Shown piece by piece: positions 56,015 to 64,000 of a DNA stretch of 64,000 bases (positions are counted from its first letter, which is position 1; every line of letters starts with the position of its first letter). The translations under genes were made by a program, and so were the position numbers. The notes beneath the pieces were generated by a model, which saw only the letters and a program-made list of their open reading frames with translations, did not search any database and had not been told where the DNA came from. This DNA is from Takakia lepidozioides (lineage: Eukaryota > Streptophyta > Takakiopsida > Takakiales > Takakiaceae). The DNA is taken from the NCBI GenBank assembly GCA_030704615.1, contig CM060732.1:75375053-75439052 (forward strand), in the 5' to 3' direction.

Positions 56015-56585
56015 TTACATGGAGTGAGGGTTACATAGGGGCGAGGGTGACACTCTGCGGTGTTACAGAGGTTTGCAAAGTGTTACCGAGGGTTACATGA
56101 AGTGAGGGTTACATAGGGGTGGGGGTGACACTCTGCGGTGTTACAAAGGTTTACATGGGTTACAGAGGGTTACACCTGGTGAGGGTCACAGAGGGTTACA
56201 TGGGTTACATGGGTTACAGAGGGTTACGGAGGGTTACATGGAGTGAGGGTTACATAGGGGTGAGGGTGACACTGAGCGGTGTTACAGAGGGATACACGGG
56301 TTACAAAGAGTTACATGGTGGTGAGGGTTACACCTGGTGAGGGTTATAGAGGGTCATAGAGGGTTACATGGGGGTGAGGGTGACACTCTGTGGTGTTACA
56401 GAGGGTTACATGAGGGTTACAAAGGGTCATGGGGTTACATGGGTTGAAGAGGGTTGCAGAGGGTTGCAGAGGGTTACATGGGTTACAGAGGGTTACATGG
56501 TGGTGTGGGTTACACTCGGCGGAGTTACAGAGAATTGCATGCGGGTGAGGGTTAAACCCGGGGCGGGGGTTACAAGGGCTGACGT
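56015..56585 (+). repeat. GGGTTACA-type minisatellite
   Basis: About 570 bp of degenerate short units (GAGGGTTACATG, GGGTTACAGA) with an overlying longer period near 110-130 bp (GGGGTGAGGGTGACACTCTG recurs at about 56040, 56117, 56258 and 56371). Not the plant telomere repeat TTTAGGG. Confidence 0.85.
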
Positions 56586-56589
56586 GCAA

Positions 56590-57160
56590 GGGATTACAGG
56601 GAACTGGCGGACTGGTGGAAGCGGTGGATTGGTGTCGTAGAACGATGACGCGCCGGGGGCGACGACGCCGATGGGATGAGAGCGGGGGTGGGGAGGGATT
56701 GACCGAGCCCAGCCGGCTGCCTTTCGATGGCTGCCGGAGGCGGAGAACTGGCGGGGTGTCAGGGCTGAACCGTCCTGACGCGCTCGCATTAAGTTCTTAC
56801 ATTATTCCTATTATCTTCTATTTTTATTAGTTTATCAACAATTGTAATTGATAATATAACTGAATATTTTGAAGTTTTTGCATGAGTTAATAACAAAAGC
56901 ACAATGAACATAACATAACATAAGCTCATACTTGTGCAAACTTTCAAATTAATAGGGATTTTGGCATGTTTACAAAATAATTTAAATTTAAGATTTTCTT
57001 AGGCCAATCCCAGTCATTACACAGTGGAAAGTTAGTTGATCATTTAGACCAATGAAAATCTTGACATGGTGTAAACATAGTTCATCACATGTTACATAGA
57101 GTGTAAACCAATAACAGTCTTGACACGGTGTAAGGTCAGTTGACCATATTTTCTCCATTG
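56590..57160. other. Gene-free stretch
   Basis: GC-rich to 56780, then strongly AT-rich. No gene or repeat recognised apart from a TGAC(A/C)(A/C)GTGTAA-like motif near 57060 and 57120. Confidence 0.4.
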
Positions 57161-57164
57161 ACTT

Positions 57165-57480
57165 CAACATGATGCAAAGTCTCTGCCATGAAGGGACAGA
57201 GCCAACAAACCACAATGCCTCCAACAATGCCTAATGGTATCACAACTTATATGGATGCGCCATGCTTGCTCAACCATCTGGACAGCTTGGTACACATCAA
57301 CAGTGGAAGCTCTATCGGCCATTAAGCTCTCAATTTGATGATGAATAAAAGCTTTTTGTAATGAGCTTTGAAACATCCTATGATTCTTGCATCCATAGGT
57401 TGCCACTTACTCATTGTATTGGGAGGCAACATCAGTATGGTTGTGATCCTAATTGGAGGTTCCAAATCCCACCAACTAAT
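57165..57480 (-). pseudogene. pogo/Tigger-like transposase fragment
   Basis: Minus strand: LPPNTMSKWQPMDARIIGCF and KAHYKK (57450-57365), then in another frame VYQAVQMVEQAWRIHISCDTIRHCWRHCGLL. This is the end of a DDE_1 (pogo/CENP-B-type) domain, with the third catalytic Asp in QPMD and the following AW..V...TI..C...G helix. One frameshift. No upstream catalytic Asp residues are present. Confidence 0.85.
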
Positions 57481-57484
57481 TGGA

Positions 57485-58119
57485 GGTGCATAATGACATG
57501 TAACAAATATGGAGGGTGGTTTTACACCATAGAGAGTATGACTTTCCTAACATTTAACAAATAACACTCTTAGATTCTACGGAGTATAGAAAACGTAACA
57601 ATAAAACAGACATAATATATACGGAGGTAACATTTAAAGAGGGTCTACCGTATCCATGAACATTCAACATTCCTTACAGTTTGTATCAAATACAATGTTT
57701 GTTAATTTGATTTGATACAAGACAGCTTCCTGACATGAAATGTGTTGTGATTGTTACATTACTGAGACAGCTGTAGTTGCATCGATAGCCTCTACGAGCA
57801 GAGGAAGCAGTGAAACAACATTTGTCACATTGAGAAAGTACATCGTCCGAAGTTTGTGACAGATGCGGAAAGAGAATGGCTATGGACATCAATTATCAGT
57901 TGATGAATCATGTATGTTTCATATCTCTTCCTCACGACTACCACCATGCCTTTTCAGTATCTGAGCCTAGGTATAGGTACTAAGTAAAATCAACATTCTA
58001 AGAAAATTAGGCTACGTCCTACGTTTCTTTGGACGGGCCATTCCCCTCCCTCCCTGTGCTTCCTCAATCGAATCTGTCCAGAGTCTAGTGTTGATGAGAT
58101 CTGGTCTAGCACAACATTA
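57485..58119. other. Gene-free stretch
   Basis: AT-rich, no recognised coding or repeat content. Confidence 0.4.
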
Positions 58120-58527
58120 CTAGGCCGTCGGTCTTCCAACTGGCCGGTAGTATGGAAGACGCTTTGGTAGAAGTGAGCAAAGCAGCTGGTCCTCATTCAA
58201 AGACATGTCATCTAGGGGCTTCCAGGGATAGGGTATGGAGTCCGCATGCGAGCTCGGGAGAACGCCTGAGTACGCTGCCATTCCCACCGCATTTTTGTCC
58301 CGGTTCGGTCCTGCGGGAGGCCTCGCATCATGCGGTAGATTAGGGGACTGGAATATGGAGCTGAAAGCGGCATCCCCCTTGGCAATTAGCCAAGAACGGA
58401 GTCCCTTGCACGATGTTTCCATGGCGCATTCAGGGATGCCAAGGAAATCAGGTAATAACCTCGAAACACTTTGCGGTTTCTTCGTTTGGGTCGCTGCAGC
58501 GGAGCATATAGGCTTGGAATTATCCAT
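58120..58527 (-). CDS. Hypothetical 135-residue ORF
   Basis: Open frame from ATG 58527 with a Pro-rich middle (LPHDARPPAGPNRDKN) and IPYPWKPLDDMSLNEDQLL near the end. Family unknown. Base composition (about half GC) is higher than its AT-rich surroundings, so it could be an inserted piece, for instance organellar DNA, but I do not recognise an organellar gene. It may not be translated. Confidence 0.25.
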   Translation of the reverse strand: MDNSKPICSAAATQTKKPQSVSRLLPDFLGIPECAMETSCKGLRSWLIAKGDAAFSSIFQSPNLPHDARPPAGPNRDKNAVGMAAYSGVLPSSHADSIPYPWKPLDDMSLNEDQLLCSLLPKRLPYYRPVGRPTA

Positions 58528-58719
58528 TGATCTATCCAGGAGAAACTAATATAGTCTGGTTGAAGATGCACACGGATAGTCAGACCAGGGCTATATCGAC
58601 ACCCTTCCCTCTTGAAACTTTTGGTATTTCTGATACGTAGGTCAAGGCTGGAGCTTGGAACAACGCTGGGGGGCGTTCTTGCCAGATCCTTCGGGTTGAT
58701 GGTTGTGGCTTGGTTAATG

Positions 58720-58880
58720 CTGTGGCTGCTCAGCTGCACCCTGCTGGTTTTCACAGACGAGTCCAAAATCTCCAGCCTACCTACATAAGCAGTGCACACA
58801 AGAGGTCCTGTGGATTGAGGGTTGGTTCAATCCTCCCTGGGTGAAAGAAAAGCTAATTGCCATGACACAAGGTCGGGAAC
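58720..58880 (+). repeat. Dispersed PPR-flank repeat, copy 2
   Basis: CTCAGCTGCACCCTGCTGG, then CACACAAGAGGTCCTGTGG and TTGAGGGTTGGTTCAATCCTC. Similar to 850-1015 and 59335-59500. Confidence 0.7.
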
Positions 58881-59334
58881 AGTCTAGTGATGATGGAAAG
58901 ATATCGGAGTGTGGGTCTGATGTGGATGGTGAGCTCCTTGGAAGCTTGAAGATGACAGAAAGTGTGATTTGAAATGAGCGTGATTAGAGAGGCAGCCTTG
59001 TCATGCACAAACTTGCTTAGCATCCGTAAGTCTGGCCATGTTTATATCTTCCTCTTTGTTTTACTTCAGATAGAGCCCAGACTCATGAATGTTTTTGAAA
59101 GCTACACCAGCACTCCTCCATGGAAGTACCTGTCAAAGTTTTGATGCTCTTGGAGTTTCTAGCACGAAGGTCAACCATGGAGCATGGAACAGTGCTGGCA
59201 AGAGTCCTCTAAAGCTCGTTCACCACAGGGGGACAACCGCAATGGCAAGGTGTGGCTTTCTTGGTGAAGGAGTTTTTCTGTTCTGCCTGGTGTTTAGAAG
59301 GTGATTGGAAGGGACGCCGTGTTGAAAATATGTC

Positions 59335-59500
59335 TCCTCAGCTGCACCCGGTTGGTTTCCACAGGCCAATCCAAGATCACTGGACTACAGACACCAGCAG
59401 CGTGCACAAAAAGTCCTACAGATTGAGGGTTGGTTGAATCCTCCTTCGATGAAAGAAAAGCCAGCTGCTTCCATGAGACAAGGTCAAGCACAACATGGTG
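59335..59500 (+). repeat. Dispersed PPR-flank repeat, copy 3
   Basis: CTCAGCTGCACCCGGTTGG, TTGAGGGTTGGTTGAATCC, ATGAGACAAGGTCAAGCACA. The copy next to the intact PPR gene. Confidence 0.7.
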
Positions 59501-59810
59501 AGGCCATCATCTTCTTCAAACATTTAGGCTTGTTTTTTCCGCTTTATCAGATTCATCCCTACTTTTCATTCAGCTCTGGAAGTTAGCTCTTTTTGAAGTC
59601 TCGTCAGCAATTCAGTGTAGGATCTAGTGTGTGTAGAGATAGGGGTGTTTGCTAAATAGAGTGTGGGTCCAGATCCATTCAAGAGGGCTAGATCTCAAGC
59701 ACAAGAGTACCAATGAGGCACTGTGGATTAATAGCTACAAGAAACCTGCACGGGCAGATGGTCAACTGGAAGCAGCAGCAGCACAGTCCATAAAACCAGG
59801 CACCTCCACC

Positions 59811-62204
59811 ATGTCCACCTATTTCAAAAGAGGACCAAGAAAGGAAGTCTGCAAGATCTCTTCTGGCAACTGTGGGCTGGTGAGGACACTATGTGAAGCA
59901 GGACAACTGAAAGAGGCTCTGCACATTTTGAATCAAGGAGGCATTTCAGCAGATTCGGATACTTACATCTGTCTCTTGAATAAGTGCATTAAGACAAAAG
60001 GCCTGGCAGCGGGAAAGCAGGTGCACTGCCACATTATCCAAACTGGATTCAAAGCAAACGTGTTTCTACACAACACTCTAGTCAACATGTATATCAAATG
60101 CGGGAGCATCGTGGATGCACATCGAGTGTTTGACAACATGCCTGAACGAGGCTTGGTCACGTGGAATATAATGATGGCAGGATATACCAAACATGGTTGT
60201 GGTAGGAATGCCTTGGAGACCTATGAGCAAATGACACAGGAAGGGATGATGCCCAACCAGGTCACGTTCATTTGTGTTCTCAAGGCATGTGCCCGCCTGG
60301 CAGCCCTGGAAAAGGGTAAACAGGTCCATGCTGACATTGTGAAAGCTGGAGTTGTACCAAATATGATTCTGACTACCACCCTCGTGGACATGTATGCCAA
60401 ATGCGGGAGCATAGAGGATGCAAAGGGAGTGTTTGACAAAATGCCCGAACGAGACGTGGTGTCATGGAGTGCAATGATTGGAGGATATGCCCAGAAGAAC
60501 TGTGGAATGGAGGCTCTGGAGATGTATGAGCAAATGATGCAGGAAGGGGTGAAGCCCAACCATGTCACTTTCATTTGCGTCTGCAATGCGTGTGCGAGGC
60601 TGGCAGCCTTGGAAAAGGGCAAAGAGGTCCATGCTGACATCAGGAAAGCTGGTATTGTACCAGATGTCACCCTGAACAATGCCCTTGTGGACATGTATGC
60701 AAAATGTGGGAGCATCAAGGATGCCATGGGAGTGTTTGACAATATGGATGAACGAGATGTTGTGTCCTGGAATGCGATGATCGCAGGATATACCCAGCAT
60801 GGCTGGGGGATGGAGGCTGTTGAGACGTATGAGCAAATGATGTGGGAAGGAATGAAGCCAGACCAGGTCACATTTGTTTCCATTTGCAATGCGTGTGCAA
60901 GCCTGGCAGCCCTGGAAAAGGGCAAAGAGATTCATGCTGACATCCAGAAAGCTGGAATTGTACCAAATATGATTCTGAGTACAACCCTTGTGGACATGTA
61001 CTCCAAATGTGGGAGCATCGAGGATGCAAAGGAAATTTTTAACAACATGGCTGAGCGAAATGTGGTGTCATGGGGTGCAATGATCACAGCATATGCAGAG
61101 CATGGGTGTGGGATGGAGGCTTTGGAGACCTATGAGCAAATGGTGCGTGAAGGGGTGCAGCCAGACCAGGTCACGTTTGTTTGCGTTTGCAATGCTTGTG
61201 CGAGCCTGGCAACCCTGGAAAAGGGTAAAGAGGTCCATGCTGACATCCAGAAAGCTGGCATTGCACCAGATGTAACTTTGAACAATACCCTGGTGGACAT
61301 GTATGCCAAATGTGGCAGCATCAAGGATGCACAGGGAGTGTTTGACAATATGGCTGAACGAAATGTGGTCTCCTGGAGTGCGATGATCGCAGGATATTCC
61401 CAGCATGGGTGTGGGATGGAGGCTTTGGAGACTTACGAGCAAATGATACAGGAAGGGGTGAATCCCAACCAGGTCACGTTTGTTTGTGTTTGCAATGCGT
61501 GTGCAAGCCTGGCGACCCTGGAAAAAGGCAAAGAGGTCCATGCTGACATCGTGAAATCTGGAATTGTACCAGATGTTATTCTGAACAATACCCTTGTGGA
61601 CATGTATGCCAAATGCGGGAGCATCAGGGATGCAATGGGAGTGTTTGACAACATGACTAATCGAAATGTGGTATCATGGAGTGCAATGGTTGCAGGATAT
61701 GCTCAGCATGGGTGTCATAGGGATGCCCTGCAGTTGTTTGAGGGAATGCAACAGGCAGGGTTGAAGCCGAACAGTGTCACATTTCTAGGTGTTCTCCAAG
61801 CATGTAGCCATGGGGGCCTAGTGGATGAAGGCAGACACTACTTCAATTCGCTCAGTCGAGATTATGGCCTCACTCCTGCAGTGGAGCACTACGGCTGCAT
61901 GGTGGACCTTCTTGGCCGTGCTGGGCAATTGGATGAGGCTGAGGACTTCATTAACAAAATGCCAGTCCAACCAGATGCTGTGGTGTGGAAAGCCTTGCTT
62001 GGTGCCTGCAGAATCCATGGGAATGTGGAGGTGGCAGAACGCGCGGCAAAATCCATGCTCGAGTGGGATGGACAGGATGTTGCAACTTATGTGTTGCTAT
62101 CTAATATTACAGCAGAATATGGCAGGTGGGATGATACTGGAAAGGTGAAAGAAATGATGAAAGACAGGTATGTCAGAAAGGATCCAGGGAATTTCGGGAA
62201 TTAA
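59811..62204 (+). CDS. PLS-class pentatricopeptide-repeat protein, E-type end, no DYW domain
   Basis: Intronless PPR gene of about 797 codons from ATG 59811 (the frame is open further upstream, but without an ATG). PPR proteins bind organellar RNA, and PLS-class members mostly specify C-to-U editing sites in plastids or mitochondria. Repeats run from [13 protein letters not shown] to [25 protein letters not shown]-type S motifs occur at about 60088, 60389, 60692, 60995, 61298 and 61601, that is every 303 bp. The tail has [24 protein letters not shown] (E1) and [19 protein letters not shown] (E2-like), then ends KDPGNFGN where longer relatives continue with SWIEV and a DYW deaminase. It would need a partner for editing, or act otherwise. 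No clear transit peptide at this start. Intact and probably functional. Confidence 0.88.
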   Translation: MSTYFKRGPRKEVCKISSGNCGLVRTLCEAGQLKEALHILNQGGISADSDTYICLLNKCIKTKGLAAGKQVHCHIIQTGFKANVFLHNTLVNMYIKCGSIVDAHRVFDNMPERGLVTWNIMMAGYTKHGCGRNALETYEQMTQEGMMPNQVTFICVLKACARLAALEKGKQVHADIVKAGVVPNMILTTTLVDMYAKCGSIEDAKGVFDKMPERDVVSWSAMIGGYAQKNCGMEALEMYEQMMQEGVKPNHVTFICVCNACARLAALEKGKEVHADIRKAGIVPDVTLNNALVDMYAKCGSIKDAMGVFDNMDERDVVSWNAMIAGYTQHGWGMEAVETYEQMMWEGMKPDQVTFVSICNACASLAALEKGKEIHADIQKAGIVPNMILSTTLVDMYSKCGSIEDAKEIFNNMAERNVVSWGAMITAYAEHGCGMEALETYEQMVREGVQPDQVTFVCVCNACASLATLEKGKEVHADIQKAGIAPDVTLNNTLVDMYAKCGSIKDAQGVFDNMAERNVVSWSAMIAGYSQHGCGMEALETYEQMIQEGVNPNQVTFVCVCNACASLATLEKGKEVHADIVKSGIVPDVILNNTLVDMYAKCGSIRDAMGVFDNMTNRNVVSWSAMVAGYAQHGCHRDALQLFEGMQQAGLKPNSVTFLGVLQACSHGGLVDEGRHYFNSLSRDYGLTPAVEHYGCMVDLLGRAGQLDEAEDFINKMPVQPDAVVWKALLGACRIHGNVEVAERAAKSMLEWDGQDVATYVLLSNITAEYGRWDDTGKVKEMMKDRYVRKDPGNFGN

Positions 62205-64000
62205 CACAGAAAACTGCAATACATGGAACACACACGGCAACTTCTCTCATACATGCTGAAGACAACCTCTATCTTCAACTCTGCATGCTTGCCAGAGACA
62301 ACATTGAGTCCACCACAGAGCAACAGGAAAAACCCTATATTTTTGCTGCACCCTATTCGCAGAGTTCTGGGACGATAGCGGTGAGGCTTCTTCACTCCTC
62401 CAGTGGTAGGGGCAGACTTCCGAGCAGCCTGAGGACAGAATAAACTGGTAAGAAAACTCAGGATGAAGAACCCTAAATTTGCTTCTGGCTGTCTGTTTCT
62501 AGGCTACTTGAGCCTACAACCATTCTTGGAGGCACAGAAGCTTCAATAAACCCCTATTCACAAAAATCTTCTGTTTCTTGAAGTCAGCATGCCATTCATA
62601 GACACCTAATTTAGGCTGCATCAAACTGCCTCTACCCAGAGCTGCCTCCATACCTCCCTTTACCTATCTGTAGTGACCAGTTTTTAGGTGTTCTTAGTGG
62701 CAATCAGCTGCACACTAGGTGGCCCTTCTCACAAACACATTTTCTCTGGCTTTTGGAGGGCCCTTGTTTCTTTCTTTTTGCTTGTCTCCTCTTATCCCAT
62801 AAGCTCTTTGAGCTTTCCGAGGGTGTTATACATTACCATTTCATTTCCTATCCTAAGGAAGCAACAATGGAAGTAGGAAGTGCACTAGTGTCTCCTTAAG
62901 GGCAACTCCTTACCATATAGGTACCAGCTCATAGATTCTTCAAACCCATTCAGAGCAAAACAGCAAGAGTATGTTTACAAAGCCAACACATACAAACAAA
63001 TTTGAGGTTTGAGAGAGCTCATAATCCTCATTCTCTGGCCCTTAGTAGCCTTCTCTGCAACAAAAGAAGGTGAGGCCACTTCTCCTGGCTCCATCAGAGC
63101 CAACTAATAAACCATAGTGACCCCTGTGGAACTTCAGCCTTAAACCACTTCACACTTGTTGTCAATGTCATCCCTGCCCAATGTACAATACATGTTGCAA
63201 CCTGACATCTCTGATCCTCGGAAGAAAACCTCTGATGGTAAATGTTTGCACCAAAGTAGTCACTTCGTAATAGAGAGGCAAATGAAAAAGAGTAGTCTCA
63301 ATCTCTTGGCCTGTCAACGATGTACAAAAGAAGCAAGACAAAGGCTTATCCCATCTAGACCAATCTTATGCTCAGGCTAGATGTGAGTCCTATCTTGACT
63401 CGTTCCACTGGCGGTAAAAGAGAGAGATGGTCCAATCTTGAATCATTCCAATGGTGGTAGAAGAGAGAGATGACAAACACTAGAAGAGAGATGAAACACC
63501 CGCACCAGCTGTAGATGCACAGTGGAGGGATCAATATTTGACAATCGTACCATGCAGAAACACTTGGAACTGGCTGGAATAAAATGCAATTTGGGGCTCT
63601 TCAACCCAAAAAAGAAAAAGCACCGGGTGATTGTTGATTCCACCCTGGCCTTGCTGAAGGGATGTTATTTCAACCGCACCAATAAAGAGACCAAAATTTC
63701 CTTCTCCCTTCATCCACAATGGCAAATGGGGAGTTGTTGTACACCTTCAAATATCGGAGGAAACCTTTTAAGAGAGGATTAAATTGTGAAAAAGCCTGAA
63801 CATGGATGTGTGCTCGTGCTGCGGCAAATCAGATCAAATAGTAAACTCAAGTAACTGAAGGCTGGACTGCGTGGGCCATAAGGTCTTAGCCTCTGCAGGA
63901 CATCCAAGATGTTTTGGTAGAAACCACAGATGGCAAATTTCAATGGTAACCCACTGGAAGATGAGGAGACAAATAGTGTCAGATAGAAATAACTAACACT
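62205..64000. other. 3' flank of the PPR gene, no gene recognised
   Basis: AT-leaning sequence with only short frames (for example 63522-63782, no family match). A local duplication occurs near 63395-63480 (GATGGTCCAATCTTG and AGAAGAGAGAGATGA-like units). It may include the 3' UTR. Confidence 0.5.

Noticed and set aside
56015-56585. Interstitial telomere
   Set aside because: Units are GGGTTACA-like and degenerate, not TTTAGGG.
58120-58527. Organellar gene inserted in the nucleus
   Set aside because: GC content and codon style hinted at it, but I could not match the frame to any mitochondrial or plastid gene, so it stays an unknown ORF.
59649-59810. PPR gene starting at 59649
   Set aside because: That codon is TTG. 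The leader is duplicated at several non-coding places, so the first ATG at 59811 is the better start.

Overview
The window is repeat-dominated nuclear DNA of a land plant. The evidence is a PLS-type pentatricopeptide-repeat (PPR) gene with spliceosomal-intron context, CACTA (En/Spm) elements, Ty3/gypsy retroelements, a pogo-like fragment and a LINE fragment. The very uniform PLS repeats and unusual transposons suggest a seed-free plant (fern, lycophyte or bryophyte), but I cannot name the species. Only one gene looks intact and host-like: the PPR gene at 59811-62204. An ABCG-transporter-like exon (2061-2327) and several PPR fragments are relics.

The main content is three related DNA transposons, called here E1, E2 and E3. 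E1 (about 2809-17833) runs from a CTATTTCATGAGC terminus with ATGAGCC subrepeats to the inverted copy. It carries a MULE-like DDE transposase with a C-terminal SWIM zinc finger (-), a 1.3-kb palindrome array, a multi-exon gene (+) combining a ParB/sulfiredoxin-like DGNHRLLAW motif with a beta-class DNA-methyltransferase-like C-terminal half, a second palindrome array, and two inverted copies of a small unknown gene with a palindrome between them. E2 (about 18200-37480, right end lost) is a second ParB-like gene whose large intron holds a 16-unit palindrome array. E3 (19542-35037, TSD GGGCCACT) is inserted inside that array. E3 has its own transposase, its own ParB-methyltransferase gene and its own 8-unit array. 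A chromovirus-type gypsy element sits in E3's ParB gene (TSD GAACT), and two inversions (22555-25454 and 30553-31602) later cut through both.

The three arrays have different flanking arms but the same 12-bp core, TGCG-N4-CGCA. The arrays of E2 and E3 lie in the same intron of the ParB gene. In E1, single palindromes also lie in three introns of the ParB gene. I read this as a ParB/parS-like system, or a methyltransferase with its own target array, carried by eukaryotic transposons, with each element having its own version of the site. This is the candidate undescribed system.

From 37.7 kb rightward: a PPR scrap, the 3' end of one CACTA element (38.2-39.8 kb), then a complete CACTA element (39951-53762, TSD GCT) inserted in a reading frame. 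This CACTA has a TNP2-type transposase (+, frameshifted), a TNPA-like gene (-) that has acquired an FCP1/NIF-type phosphatase domain, a LINE piece in one of its introns, and tandem captured segments of the PPR gene. Then come a truncated gypsy pol (54.4-56.0 kb), a GGGTTACA-type minisatellite, a pogo-like scrap, and the PPR gene with its flanking repeats.
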